A stretch of DNA of 55,653 nt from the NCBI RefSeq assembly GCF_001667035.1, contig NZ_LZIR01000063.1:1-55653 (forward strand), given 5' to 3'. The stretch comes from Mycobacterium sp. 852002-51057_SCH5723018. Its GTDB lineage: Bacteria > Actinomycetota > Actinomycetes > Mycobacteriales > Mycobacteriaceae. Positions 9,908-19,083 of this stretch are shown here, one piece after another. Both the position numbers and the translations under genes were made by a program. Each line of letters begins with the position of its first letter. The stretch's first letter is position 1. The notes below the pieces were generated by a model, which made no database searches, was not told the origin of the DNA, and was given only the letters and a program-made list of their open reading frames with translations.

Positions 9908-11668
9908 ATGGGATTTCTCAAGCCGGAGCTGCCGCAGGTCGACATGGCCGAATGGAACAAGGGCACCCGCGCCGAGAAGATCCGCCCGATGGCCCGGCAC
10001 TGGGCGGAGGTGGGCTTCGGCACCCCGGTCGCCCTGCACCTGTTCTATGTCCTCAAGATCCTTCTCTACATCCTGGGCGGGTGGCTGTTCGCGTCGGCCA
10101 CCAAGGGACTGGGCGGGTTCACCCACGTCGCGTCGTGGTGGTCGGAGCCGATCGTGTTCGAAAAGGTCGTGCTCTACACGATGCTGTTCGAGGTGATCGG
10201 TCTGGGTTGCGGCTTCGGCCCGCTGAACAACCGCTTCTTCCCGCCGATGGGCTCGATCCTGTATTGGATGCGGTTCGGCACCATCCGGCTGCCACCGTGG
10301 CCGGATCGCGTCCCGCTGACCAAGGGCACCAAGCGCAAGCCGGTGGATGTCTTCCTGTACGCGCTGCTGCTCATCGTGACGCTGTGGGCGTTGTTCTCCG
10401 ACGGCACCGGTCCCATACCCGAACTGGGCACGACGGTCGGGCTGCTGCCGACATCGGAGATCGTGATCATCTTGCTGATCCTCGGCGTCGCCGGACTGCG
10501 CGACAAGGTGATCTTCCTGGCCGCCCGCGGTGAGGTCTACGCGACCATAGCGGTGACCTTCCTGTTCGGCGGGCCCGACATGATCGTCGGGTCCAAGGTG
10601 GTCTTCCTGGTCATCTGGATCGGGGCGGCGACCTCCAAGCTCAACAAGCACTTTCCGTTCGTGATCTCGACGATGATGTCCAACAACCCGCTGATGCGGC
10701 CCCGGTGGCTGAAACGGCGCTTTTTCGAGAACTTTCCCGACGATCTGCGGCCTGGGCGGCTGTCACGCTGGCTGGCCCACCTCAGCACCGCCATCGAGAT
10801 GCTCGTACCGTTGCCACTCTTCTTCTGCCACGGTGGCTGGCCGACGGCGGTGGCCGCATTCGTCATGGTGTGCTTCCACCTGGGCATCCTGGTGTCCATC
10901 CCGATGGGCGTGCCGCTGGAGTGGAACGTCTTCATGATCTTCGGCGTGCTGTCGCTGTTCGTCGCACACGCCCGCCTGGGGCTGGCCGACCTGCACCACC
11001 CGGTGGTGGTGGCCCTCCTGTTCGTGGTCGTCGCGGGAATCGTCGCGCTGGGCAACGTGTTTCCGCGCAAGATCTCGTTCCTGCCGGGCATGCGCTATTA
11101 CGCCGGCAACTGGGACACCACGCTGTGGTGCGTCAAGCCCTCGGCCAACGACAAGATCGGTCGGGGCATCATCGCGATCGCCAGCATGCCGCAGGCCCAG
11201 CTGGAGCGGTTCTACGGCAGCCCCGAAGCCGCGCAGATCCCGATCTACATGGGGTATGCGTTCCGCGGGTTCAACACCCACGGCCGGGCGCTGTTCACGT
11301 TGGCCCACCGCGCCATGGCCGGCCAGAACGAGGACGACTACGTCATCATCGACGGCGAGCGGATCTGCAGCACCGCCATCGGCTGGAATTTCGGCGACGG
11401 CCACATGCACAACGAACAGCTGATCGACGCCATGCAGCAGCGCTGCCACTTCGAGCCGGGTGAGCTGCGGGTCGTCCTGCTCGACGCGCAGCCGATCCAC
11501 AAGCAAACCCAGGCCTATCGCCTGGTGGATGCGGCGACGGGGGAGTTCGAGCGCGGCATCGTCAAGGTCGCCGACATGGTGACCCGCCAGCCCTGGGCCG
11601 ACGACGTGCCGGTCCAGGTACTGACCGAGCCAACCGAGAAGCCAGCCGAAAAGCGCGAAGCGAGTTAG
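9908..11668 (+). CDS. DUF3556 multipass membrane protein (Rv1132-like)
   Basis: About 586 residues beginning [19 protein letters not shown], with a soluble N-terminus, roughly eight or nine hydrophobic segments between residues 40 and 400, and a soluble C-terminal domain of about 200 residues (from [14 protein letters not shown] onward). This matches DUF3556 membrane proteins of actinobacteria; by position (before metE) it corresponds to Mtb Rv1132. ATG 9908 is used because the family N-terminus begins there; an in-frame GTG at 9869 would add 13 unconserved residues and lie upstream of a KstR-like site. It converges with metE, the two overlapping by 4 bp. A membrane role linked to lipid or sterol use is suggested only by the operator. 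Confidence 0.85.
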   Translation: MGFLKPELPQVDMAEWNKGTRAEKIRPMARHWAEVGFGTPVALHLFYVLKILLYILGGWLFASATKGLGGFTHVASWWSEPIVFEKVVLYTMLFEVIGLGCGFGPLNNRFFPPMGSILYWMRFGTIRLPPWPDRVPLTKGTKRKPVDVFLYALLLIVTLWALFSDGTGPIPELGTTVGLLPTSEIVIILLILGVAGLRDKVIFLAARGEVYATIAVTFLFGGPDMIVGSKVVFLVIWIGAATSKLNKHFPFVISTMMSNNPLMRPRWLKRRFFENFPDDLRPGRLSRWLAHLSTAIEMLVPLPLFFCHGGWPTAVAAFVMVCFHLGILVSIPMGVPLEWNVFMIFGVLSLFVAHARLGLADLHHPVVVALLFVVVAGIVALGNVFPRKISFLPGMRYYAGNWDTTLWCVKPSANDKIGRGIIAIASMPQAQLERFYGSPEAAQIPIYMGYAFRGFNTHGRALFTLAHRAMAGQNEDDYVIIDGERICSTAIGWNFGDGHMHNEQLIDAMQQRCHFEPGELRVVLLDAQPIHKQTQAYRLVDAATGEFERGIVKVADMVTRQPWADDVPVQVLTEPTEKPAEKREAS

Positions 11669-13935
11669 GCTTCCGCGCGCACTTCGTGGGCCGCGGCGAC
11701 CATGTTCTTCAGCGACGCGGTCACCTCGTCGACCCCGCGGGTTTTGAGCCCGCAGTCGGGGTTCACCCAAAGCCGTTGCGGCGGCACCGCTCTCAACGCG
11801 GCGCGCAACGACTCGGCCATCTCGCCGGCGGAAGGCACCCGCGGCGAGTGGATGTCATAGACGCCCGGGCCCACGCTGTTGCTAAAGCCGACCGAGTTCA
11901 GGTCGTCCAACACCTCCATGTGCGAGCGCGCCGCCTCCAGGGACGTGACGTCCGCGCCCAGGTCCGCGATCGCCCCGATCACCTCACCGAACTCCGAGTA
12001 GCACAGGTGGGTGTGAATCTGCGTGGAGTCGGCGACACCGGAGGTGGCGAGCTGGAAAGCCGCTACGGCCCAACGCAAGTAGTCCTCCTGCTGGGCGCGG
12101 CGAAGCGGCAGCAGCTCACGCAGCGCCGGCTCGTCGACCTGGATGACTGCGATGCCCGCGGCCTGCAGATCCACCGTCTCGTCACGGATCGCCAGGGCCA
12201 CCTGGTTGGCGGTGTCGGCCAGCGGCTGGTCGTCGCGCACGAACGACCAGGCCAGGATCGTGACCGGCCCGGTCAGCATGCCCTTCACCGGCTTGTCGGT
12301 CAGGGACTGCGCGTAGCTGATCCACTCGATCGTCATCGGGTGGGGGCGGGCCACGTCGCCGTACAGGATCGGCGGACGCACGCAGCGGCTGCCGTAGGAC
12401 TGGACCCAGCCGTTCTGCGTGGCGAAGAAGCCTTCGAGCTGCTCGGCGAAGTACTGCACCATGTCGTTGCGCTCCGGCTCGCCGTGCACCAGCACATCCA
12501 GGCCGAGGTCCTCCTGCAGCTTGATGACCTCGGCGATCTCCTTGCGCATCTTGGCGACGTACTCGGCCTCGTCGATCTCGCCGGCCCGAAACGCCGCGCG
12601 CGCCTTGCGGATTGCCGAGGTCTGCGGGTAGGAGCCGATGGTCGTGGTCGGCAGCGGGGGCAGGTGCAGCCGCGCGTCCTGGCTGGCGCGGCGTTCGGCC
12701 GCATCACCGCGTTGCGTGCCCGACGCGAGGATCGAGTCGATCCGGGCGCGCACGACGGCGTTGTGCAGCCGCGGGTCGCTGCGGCGGGAGGCCACTGCGG
12801 CGTTGGACGCCTCGATCTCGTCGGCGACCGCGTCGCGTCCGTCCCGCAGCGCGCGGGCCAGAAGCACGACTTCGCGCACCTTTTCGGCCCCGAACGCCAA
12901 CCAGCTGCGCAGGTTGTGGTCCAGCCCGGTTTCGGGCTCCAGTGAATACGGCACGTGCATCGTGGAACACGAAGTGGAAACCGCCACGGCCGCAGTGGAA
13001 CCCAGCAGGGTGGCCAGCTTGGCGAGCGCCGATTCCAGGTCGGTGCGCCAGACGTTGCGCCCGTCGACGACGCCGGCCACCAGGATCTTGGTGGACAGCT
13101 CGGGGATGCCGGCCAGCGCGGTGTCGGCGCCGGCCACCAGGTCGACGCCGATCGCTTCGACCGGGGTGCGGGCCAGGGCCGCCAAGGACGCGCCGGGGTC
13201 ACCGAAGTAAGTGGCGACGTGGATGGCGGGGCGGTTGCTCACCGAGCCCAGCGCGTTGTAGACGGCCTCGGCCAGCGCGGGCGCGTCGGGCGAGATGTCG
13301 GTCACCAGCGCCGGCTCGTCGAACTGCACCCACTGCGCGCCGTCATCGGCGAGCAGCGAAAGCAGCTCGGAATAGATCGGCACCAACTCCTGCAGCCGCT
13401 CGATCGGGGCACCCGCGCCGTTGATCCCTTTGCTCAGCAACAGGAAGGTGATCGGGCCGATGACGACCGGACGCGCCGGAATACCTTGCTGAAGTGCCTC
13501 TTTCAGCTCCGACAGCACCTTGTCGGGGTTCAGCGAGAAGCGGGTTGCGGGCTCGATCTCGGGCACCAGATAGTGGTAGTTGGTATCGAACCACTTGGTC
13601 ATCTCCAGCGGCGCGACGTCGGCGTTGCCGCGCGCGAGCGCGAAGTACCGGTCCAGCTCGTCGGAGACTTCCGTCGCCCGGGTCGGCAGCGCGCCGAGCA
13701 TCACCGCCGTGTCGAGCATCTGGTCGTAGTACGAAAAGGTGTTCACCGGCACCGAGTCCAGGCCGGCGGCGGCAAGCTGAGACCACATGTCGCGACGCAG
13801 TGTCGCGCCGACGGACTCCAATTCCGATCGGCTGGTGCGCCCGGCCCAGTAGCCCTCGGTCGCGCGCTTGAGTTCGCGTTTCGGGCCGATGCGCGGGGAG
13901 CCGGTAACCGTAGCGGTGAATGGTTGAGAGGTCAC
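11665..13935 (-). CDS. metE: cobalamin-independent methionine synthase MetE
   Basis: The 756-residue protein matches 5-methyltetrahydropteroyltriglutamate-homocysteine methyltransferase: N-terminal domain from [17 protein letters not shown], and a C-terminal catalytic domain with [25 protein letters not shown], the zinc-ligand HTHLCYSEF (His and Cys) and [11 protein letters not shown] (second Cys). It transfers the methyl of methyl-THF to homocysteine without B12. Start is GTG at 13935, with AGGACGACATT upstream. A cobalamin riboswitch lies in the 5' region, as for Mtb metE (Rv1133c), so expression should fall when B12 is available and a B12-dependent MetH (not in the window) can take over. 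Confidence 0.97.
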   Translation of the reverse strand: MTSQPFTATVTGSPRIGPKRELKRATEGYWAGRTSRSELESVGATLRRDMWSQLAAAGLDSVPVNTFSYYDQMLDTAVMLGALPTRATEVSDELDRYFALARGNADVAPLEMTKWFDTNYHYLVPEIEPATRFSLNPDKVLSELKEALQQGIPARPVVIGPITFLLLSKGINGAGAPIERLQELVPIYSELLSLLADDGAQWVQFDEPALVTDISPDAPALAEAVYNALGSVSNRPAIHVATYFGDPGASLAALARTPVEAIGVDLVAGADTALAGIPELSTKILVAGVVDGRNVWRTDLESALAKLATLLGSTAAVAVSTSCSTMHVPYSLEPETGLDHNLRSWLAFGAEKVREVVLLARALRDGRDAVADEIEASNAAVASRRSDPRLHNAVVRARIDSILASGTQRGDAAERRASQDARLHLPPLPTTTIGSYPQTSAIRKARAAFRAGEIDEAEYVAKMRKEIAEVIKLQEDLGLDVLVHGEPERNDMVQYFAEQLEGFFATQNGWVQSYGSRCVRPPILYGDVARPHPMTIEWISYAQSLTDKPVKGMLTGPVTILAWSFVRDDQPLADTANQVALAIRDETVDLQAAGIAVIQVDEPALRELLPLRRAQQEDYLRWAVAAFQLATSGVADSTQIHTHLCYSEFGEVIGAIADLGADVTSLEAARSHMEVLDDLNSVGFSNSVGPGVYDIHSPRVPSAGEMAESLRAALRAVPPQRLWVNPDCGLKTRGVDEVTASLKNMVAAAHEVRAEA

Positions 13936-14084
13936 AATGTCGTCCTATCGATCGACGGGGTGCTCACCGCCGCGGATGCGCAGCCGATCCGATTCACGGT
14001 GAACGCCTTGGGCGTTACACCGCAACGGGTCCAGCCAAACGCCCACTCCACGAGGCGATGAGCCGCCGGACGCGGCGCGCCCGG

Positions 14085-14275
14085 CACGGCTGGCAGGTCT
14101 TCGGACTCGCAGGCGCGCACTCCCGTGCTCCTACTGGCCGTCGCTTCCCAGTCTTAGATCCCTCAAGACCAGTGCTTGTGACGGCGGTCGTTCCTGCATA
14201 CCGCTGCGGGACAGTCCCGGACTCTCACCGGGTTCCCTCTCGCGAGGCGGGTCTAACGTGCCTCGCTTGATGCCG
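14085..14275 (-). promoter_or_regulatory. cobalamin (B12) riboswitch upstream of metE
   Basis: On the minus strand the leader has the adenosylcobalamin riboswitch blocks in order: GGGAACCCGGTGAGAGTCC, then ACTGTCCCGCAGCGGT, then GCCGTCACAAGCACTGG (B12-box region), and at the 3' end GCGAGTCCGAAGACCTGCC. The element starts near 14275 and ends near 14085, about 150 nt before the metE GTG. Edges are approximate. Location matches the known metE riboswitch of mycobacteria; ligand binding is expected to reduce metE expression. Confidence 0.93.
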
Positions 14276-14376
14276 GCGCCGCAGTGTGCGGCGACGGCAG
14301 ACCAGCTGCGCAGCGGAGTTTACAGCGTCGAACTCCAGAGCGAAGTGCGAGCATTCATCGAGATTGTGGACCAGGG

Positions 14377-15309
14377 CTAAGCCCTCGTGGCCAGCGGCAG
14401 CTCCGGCAGCCACAAAGAGCTCTCAGTCTTCGGGAACCCGGCCACCGGCCGGAAACCGGGAACCAGCCCAACATGCCCGGCCCGGTCGACCCACTCCTCA
14501 ACCAGCACGCGCAACACCTGCCGGACGATGTGCCCGCCACGGCAACGCATAGACCCCGCACCCAGACTCCAATGCCGGTGCGCCCTAACGCCAATCACGA
14601 GATCATCGGTGGACATGGCATCGCTGCCGTCGCGCTGCACCGCGGCGATACACAACATCACCACCATGCCGGGCGGCAGCTCTACCCCACCGACGGTCGT
14701 TGGCTGGGTAGTAAAACGTTGGCAACCCTGCACCAACGGCTCCAACCGGAGGACCTCTTCAACGAACCCGCGTATCAGCTCAGGCTGACGTCGAAGCATG
14801 TCGCACAATTCGGGGCGGCGGGCCAACTCGAATAAGTGCCAGCCGGCGTGTTTGAACAGGTTGCGGCACGCCTCGGACAGGACATGGCCGGACCGCCCAT
14901 ACAGGTGCTCAACAGGCAATAGCTGCAGGCGCGACACGATGTCGAAAAGGGCGCTAGCCATCGGCGTGGTCACATCGGCCACCGCGTCACCGCCACCCGC
15001 GGCGGCGAAACGATCGATCAGCGCGGCGGCGGTCGGCCGGAACACGGCCGCAACGTCATGAGCCGATTTCGGTGCGAATAGCTGCTGGTGCACGTCGAGA
15101 TCGCTCTCGGGAAGGGCACGGGCGCGATCCAACATCGTATCGTCCAGATGCGCTAACACTGCCTCTCGGCCGACGACAAATACCCAGTGACCCCCCGGAT
15201 CTCGCAACACCGGACCAGCCTGTCGCGCCAGGCGCCAACCCAAGCCGCGGTCCGCGCTCAGGGCGGTTCCCGCCTCGGCGGGAAAGATTGGACAGTCGGC
15301 GAGCTTCAC
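14377..15309 (-). CDS. shortened cytochrome P450-like protein, probably defective
   Basis: 310 residues against ~400 for a normal bacterial P450. The ExxR motif (EEVLRLE, E185/R188) and a cysteine in the expected heme-ligand place (LGAGSMRCRGGH, C256) remain, but the usual Phe-Gly of FGxGxHxC is Leu-Gly, the His is Arg, and the I-helix oxygen-activating AGxET motif is missing: the region between about residues 130 and 160 looks deleted. Codon use is normal, so the lesion may be in-frame deletion followed by drift. GTG start at 15309 with AAGGGGGG upstream. It lies upstream of the riboswitch on the same strand, without an obvious partner. Either a decaying P450 gene or a P450-fold protein with another role. 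Confidence 0.65.
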   Translation of the reverse strand: MKLADCPIFPAEAGTALSADRGLGWRLARQAGPVLRDPGGHWVFVVGREAVLAHLDDTMLDRARALPESDLDVHQQLFAPKSAHDVAAVFRPTAAALIDRFAAAGGGDAVADVTTPMASALFDIVSRLQLLPVEHLYGRSGHVLSEACRNLFKHAGWHLFELARRPELCDMLRRQPELIRGFVEEVLRLEPLVQGCQRFTTQPTTVGGVELPPGMVVMLCIAAVQRDGSDAMSTDDLVIGVRAHRHWSLGAGSMRCRGGHIVRQVLRVLVEEWVDRAGHVGLVPGFRPVAGFPKTESSLWLPELPLATRA

Positions 15310-15604
15310 ATGCCCCCCTTCTTGTTGTCAGGTGTGTCGCTCTGAGTTCCCGCAACTTCGCCACCATGCCTATCAGCGAATCCGCCAGCCCGCTTAGTGG
15401 ATGCCCCGGAAAGGCCTGGGCCAGCCCGATTCCGGCATCTATATGGCACGCTCGGATCCCAGGGTCAGCCTGTCCACTTCGAGGCTGACGTACCGGCTGA
15501 TGACCGGCCTGACGAAAATGGCGGGCGCGGATCGGCCGGCGCAAGACAGCCGGGCTGTGGTCCTAGACCGCACCGACGGAAACGGCATCGTCGAGTCATT
15601 GACC
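15310..15604. other. intergenic region, no gene recognised
   Basis: Between the P450-like gene and the convergently placed end of the next minus-strand gene. No reading frame here has recognisable family features, and I see no clear terminator or operator. Confidence 0.5.
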
Positions 15605-16246
15605 TTAACGAGCCAGCGCCTCGGCGATGGGCAGGTCACCGTTGTTGAAGTCGATGGTGCGGCCGATTGTCGAGTCGTCCGCCAGCGCGGCGGCGGCGAC
15701 CTGCGCGACGTCGGCCCGCGAGACTTCCCCTTTGCCCTTGCCCACCGCAATTCGGCCGGTCGCCGGTTCGAGGGTGAGCCGGCCCGGACCCAGCACCGTC
15801 CAATCCAGGTCGCTGGCCCGCAGGTGGGCGTCCGCGGCCGCCTTGGCCTCCGCATAGGGGAAGAACGAATTCTCGCTCGGCACACCGTGATCCGGCCCGG
15901 CGCCGAAGTAGGACACCATCACGAACCGCCTGACGCCGGCCTGCGCGGCGGCATCGATCACCCGGATTGCGGCGTCGCGGTCGACGGCGTAGGTCCGCGC
16001 CGGGTTGCCGCCGCCCGCCCCGGCGGAGAAGACGACCGCGTCGTGCCCGGCCAGCAGCTTCGCCAGCCCGTCGGTGTCGAGCCGCTCGATGTCGGCGACC
16101 ACCGGCTCGGCTCCGGTGGACTCGACGTCGCCGGAGTGGTCCGGATTGCGGAAGACCGAGCTCACCTCGTCGCCGCGGTTGGTCAGGATGCGGGACAACT
16201 GCAGTGCCACCTTGCCGTGGCCGCCGACGACGACGATCCGTGCCAT
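15605..16246 (-). CDS. NAD(P)H-binding (NmrA/atypical SDR) protein
   Basis: 213 residues starting MARIVVVGGHGKVALQLSRIL, an atypical short-chain dehydrogenase fold with the nucleotide-binding GGxGxxx loop, followed by a mid-protein segment (VMVSYFGAGP then PYAEAKAAADAHL) in the usual place of the active-site Tyr/Lys, and WTVLGPGRLT typical of NAD(P)H-binding epimerase-like proteins. Likely a cytosolic reductase or redox sensor; the substrate is unknown. ATG start at 16246. The tandem repeat array begins 26 bp upstream of its start. Confidence 0.85.
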   Translation of the reverse strand: MARIVVVGGHGKVALQLSRILTNRGDEVSSVFRNPDHSGDVESTGAEPVVADIERLDTDGLAKLLAGHDAVVFSAGAGGGNPARTYAVDRDAAIRVIDAAAQAGVRRFVMVSYFGAGPDHGVPSENSFFPYAEAKAAADAHLRASDLDWTVLGPGRLTLEPATGRIAVGKGKGEVSRADVAQVAAAALADDSTIGRTIDFNNGDLPIAEALAR

Positions 16247-16272
16247 GACCCCGACGTTACCGGCGTCTGTCC

Positions 16273-16496
16273 TGATGGTGGCGACCCGCTTCGCCCGGCT
16301 ACGCCGCGCTCGCGATCGCCACTAGTGCTGATGGTGGCGACCCGCTTCGCCCGGCTACGCCGCGCTCGCGATCACCACTAGTGCTGATGGTGGCGACCCG
16401 CTTCGCCCGGCTACGCCGCGCTCGCGATCGCCACTAGTGCCGATGGTGGCGACCCGCTTCGCCCGGCTACGCCGCGCTCGCGATCACTACTAGAGT
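16273..16496. repeat. 4 x 56-bp direct tandem repeat (minisatellite)
   Basis: Four near-identical units of exactly 56 bp start at 16273, 16329, 16385 and 16441, each opening with TGATGGTGGCGACCCGCTTC (CGATGG in the last) and closing near CGATCGCCACTAGTGC, with single-base changes (GATCGCC / GATCACC / GATCACT). Within a unit TGGCGA and TCGCCA can pair into a hairpin with GC-rich interior. The array fills the space between two minus-strand genes and its last unit covers the stop codon (16490-16492) of the SDR gene. The unit looks like a dispersed mycobacterial repeat that has expanded in tandem; copy number is likely to vary between strains. Confidence 0.9.
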
Positions 16497-17332
16497 TTTA
16501 CGCGACCCATGATCAGGTCGATGATCGGCTTGCCCGGCGGGTAGGCCCCGGTGAGCGACGCCATGGTGTGCCCGTAGTCGACCAGCAGCGTGATGCCGTT
16601 GATGCCGAAGGCGGCGGCGCTGTTGAGGAACGCCATGACATCGCCCATCTGCTCCGGGGTGTGCACCTTGGAGCCGGTTTCGTCGCGGTAGTCCTGCGCG
16701 AAGGTCAGCCACAGGTCGGCGTTGGCCTGGGCCAGCGGGGTGTCGGTCGGGCCCGGGCAGATCGCGTTGATCCGGACGCCCTTCTTCAGCAGGGGGTAGC
16801 CCTGGGTCGCGACGTAGGCATTGACCACCTTCTTGGAAAAGCCGTAGTGGATGATGCCTTCCGCTTCGTGTGCTTTGACCCAGTCTTGCGCCGACCCGAA
16901 GTCCGGGGTGGCAAGGAACTCCCCGAGCAGTTCCAGGTCGTTCTCCCAGCCCATGCCGGCGACCGAGGAGATGAAGCAGATCGCCGAGCCCGAGGGAAGC
17001 TGGTTCTTCTCGAGGAGGCGGTCGATGAGATGCCGGTGGCCGATGAAGTTGATTGCCATCAGGTCGGTCGTCCCGTCGGCGATGCCGGCGGCCGAGAACA
17101 GGGCGTGGATCGGCCCGTCCAGCTGCTCGAGCGCGGAGTCGATCGACGCGGGGTCGCGCAGGTCCACCTGGATCGACTTGGCGACGTCGTAGTTCACCGG
17201 CGCGTAGTCCATCACGATCACTTCGGCGCCGAGTTCGGCCGCGGACTTGGCCGCCGCGGCACCCATGCCCGTTGCGCCGCCGACAACCAGCGCTCGTTTG
17301 CCGTCATACCGCAACCGATCGATCACAGACAT
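16490..17332 (-). CDS. short-chain dehydrogenase (3-alpha-HSD / coniferyl-alcohol dehydrogenase-like)
   Basis: About 280 residues from MSVIDRLRYDGKRALVVGGA, an SDR with a GGATGMGAAAA cofactor loop, the active-site Ser in CFISSVAGMG and the catalytic Tyr-Lys pair in HYGFSKKVV, then NAICPGPTDTPL after it. The overall pattern resembles 3-alpha-hydroxysteroid dehydrogenase/carbonyl reductase-type SDRs. ATG 17332 is chosen because AAGGGG lies six bases upstream; a longer frame to 17359 lacks a ribosome site. A copy of the 17-bp cluster motif lies 56 bp upstream of the start. Probably oxidises or reduces a hydroxyl/keto group in the lipid or isoprenoid substrate of this cluster; the substrate is not known. 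Confidence 0.88.
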   Translation of the reverse strand: MSVIDRLRYDGKRALVVGGATGMGAAAAKSAAELGAEVIVMDYAPVNYDVAKSIQVDLRDPASIDSALEQLDGPIHALFSAAGIADGTTDLMAINFIGHRHLIDRLLEKNQLPSGSAICFISSVAGMGWENDLELLGEFLATPDFGSAQDWVKAHEAEGIIHYGFSKKVVNAYVATQGYPLLKKGVRINAICPGPTDTPLAQANADLWLTFAQDYRDETGSKVHTPEQMGDVMAFLNSAAAFGINGITLLVDYGHTMASLTGAYPPGKPIIDLIMGRVKL

Positions 17333-17387
17333 GGAAATCCCCTTCTCGTTCACTGCCAACCCGGTTCTAACTGCCCTACTGTATGTA

Positions 17388-17404
17388 GAACAGTTATTAG
17401 GTTC
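17388..17404 (+). promoter_or_regulatory. cluster motif site 1 (GAACAGTTATTAGGTTC)
   Basis: One of eight copies of a 17-bp element with consensus GAACARATATTWGGTYM. It lies 56 bp upstream of the SDR start at 17332. It is embedded in a further inverted repeat, ATTAGGT-5 bp-ACCTAAT (17396-17414), that overlaps the stop codon of the TetR gene. Likely operator; the binding protein is inferred. Confidence 0.6.
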
Positions 17405-17409
17405 AATAC

Positions 17410-18711
17410 CTAATTGCCGCGAACCGCGACGCCGCGCAGCACCGTGTCACGGGCGTGCACCAACGCCGCGCGTTTACCGGTGGCGCGAAGGATGTTCTCC
17501 GGTATCCACTGCAGGCCGATGACGCAGCGCGCCAGCATGGTCGTGGACGGAGCATCGATGCTGACCTCGCCCGACCGGATCCCTTCGGAGAGCAGCGATT
17601 TCATCTGTCGAACGCGGGTGGCGTACAGCCAGCCCGGGTTGGGCGTGTCCGGCGGCGATTGCCGCATCCATGCGAGCTGGATCCTGAACTCGTCGGAGAA
17701 CCGATCGAGCGCGTTGACGTTGACCCAACTGAGCGCATCGAGCTTCTCGATGGCGCTGGCATCCGAGCGCAGGACGGCGACCCAGCCCGCTTCCACCTTC
17801 TTGCCGAAGGATTCCATGATCGAGGCGAGCAGTTCGTCCTTGGATCCGATCACCCGATAGACGGTTCCGGTGCCCAGACCCGCCGCGGATGCGATGTCCC
17901 GGATGGTGGTGACCTCATAGCCCTTGCGCCCGAATTCGGTTCGCGCCACGGCACGGACATGGGCCGCCTTGTCGCTGGGATCGGCGTCGCGATCGTCGGC
18001 CCACGTCGCGATGACGTCGGTGGCGGCCGCGAAGGCGTTGGACCGGTCCAACGCCGAGTCGACGGGCGGGCGGGCCGCCAAGCCTTGCAAGATGATTCGG
18101 CACAGCAGCTCGGCGACCTGATCGGCGGGCGAATTGTGGCGCATGACGGCGAGCCCGACCTGCAACATGGTCTGGCAGATGCGGTCGGCCAACGTGGGAA
18201 GGTCGATGTCGGGTTTGATGTAGCCGCTCCACCTGCCGGCGCGCAGCGTTTGCAGCATCGCTTCCTGGATCGCGGTGGGCTGCTGCTGCGTCAGCTTCAT
18301 CAGCTCCGGATCGGCGCTGGGCCCCTCGTAGAACGACATCTGCAGGGCGGCGCCGTGTCGCACGGCGCAGTTGGCGATCGCCTTGCCCAGCTCGATGATC
18401 TTTTCCGCGACCGGCCGCGAATCGGGTTCGTCCAACCTCGCCAGCGCGGCTTGCCCGATCCGGTTCAAGTGCTCCTGGTACCGGCGGATCAGCTCGACGA
18501 GGATCGCCTCTTTGGATTCGAAATGGTGATACAGGCTTCCGGGCAGGATGCCCGCCGCGTCCGCGATCTCCTGCAGCGACGTACGCAATCCCGAGGACGC
18601 GATCAACGACGCCGCGGTCTGCAGGATCTCGGTGCGGCGCGTCCCGGAATCATTGGCGTCCAAACGGACCACAGGGGACCTGCCCTTGGACAGCGACTCG
18701 ATTTTGGCCAT
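17410..18711 (-). CDS. tandem double-TetR transcriptional regulator (Mce3R-like architecture)
   Basis: 433 residues containing two complete TetR units. The first DNA-binding HTH is at about 26-72 (TEILQTAASLIASSG ... SLYHHFESKEAIL); the second at about 250-296 (RAVARTEFGRKGYEV ... TVYRVIGSKDELLA), each followed by an all-helical ligand domain. Ordinary TetR proteins have ~200 residues; one mycobacterial precedent for a fused pair is Mce3R (Rv1963c, ~406 aa), which controls a lipid-catabolic regulon including paired fadE genes and is reported to bind a non-palindromic site. ATG at 18711. A copy of the 17-bp cluster motif lies 66 bp upstream, implying autoregulation, and seven others precede neighbouring transcription units. 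I infer it is the cluster repressor. Confidence 0.9.
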   Translation of the reverse strand: MAKIESLSKGRSPVVRLDANDSGTRRTEILQTAASLIASSGLRTSLQEIADAAGILPGSLYHHFESKEAILVELIRRYQEHLNRIGQAALARLDEPDSRPVAEKIIELGKAIANCAVRHGAALQMSFYEGPSADPELMKLTQQQPTAIQEAMLQTLRAGRWSGYIKPDIDLPTLADRICQTMLQVGLAVMRHNSPADQVAELLCRIILQGLAARPPVDSALDRSNAFAAATDVIATWADDRDADPSDKAAHVRAVARTEFGRKGYEVTTIRDIASAAGLGTGTVYRVIGSKDELLASIMESFGKKVEAGWVAVLRSDASAIEKLDALSWVNVNALDRFSDEFRIQLAWMRQSPPDTPNPGWLYATRVRQMKSLLSEGIRSGEVSIDAPSTTMLARCVIGLQWIPENILRATGKRAALVHARDTVLRGVAVRGN

Positions 18712-18774
18712 GGCTAAGGGCGCGCCAGCGCGGGCGAGTTTGGATCGGCATGCACGCGCATTCGTCCTCCCACC

Positions 18775-18791
18775 GAACCAAATCTTTGTTG
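18775..18791 (-). promoter_or_regulatory. cluster motif site 2 (CAACAAAGATTTGGTTC)
   Basis: Minus-strand copy of the 17-bp element, 66 bp upstream of the double-TetR ATG; 13 or more of 17 positions agree with the consensus. Suggests autoregulation of the regulator. Confidence 0.55.
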
Positions 18792-19083
18792 GAAGGCTAT
18801 CAGACCTGGCGAAACAAATGCGCTGCGCGAAACGGCGGCAGGCCCATTCTAGAGCGCCCGGTCGTCCCGGCGGTCGCGTCCGACCACCTGGTCACGCCGG
18901 CCGGTACGCTGCGGTATGCGGGCAGACACCTCTGAGTGGCCTGCACTGTCAATCCGGAGCAAGCGCGACTTTGCAACGGAGACCTGGGTTACGGGCATCG
19001 TCACCGCGTGCGGATCGAGAACCGCTCGAGACTGGAGGTCCTCCTTGCATCGGACTGCTCGCCAACGCGCAGGCCCATAAACG
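18792..19083. other. divergent intergenic region, no gene recognised
   Basis: Part of the 372-bp space between the double-TetR gene (minus) and the cyclase gene (plus). Apart from motif site 2 just to its left, I see no coding region and no convincing terminator. It probably holds the promoter of the cyclase gene, but no -35/-10 pair stands out. Confidence 0.5.

Noticed and set aside
16273..16496. CRISPR array
   Set aside because: Units are contiguous 56-mers with no unique spacers and no cas genes nearby.
17396..17414. ATTAGGT-TCAAT-ACCTAAT palindrome as a separate TetR operator
   Set aside because: Present only at this one site; the other seven motif copies lack the right arm, so I treat it as incidental to the 17-bp element.
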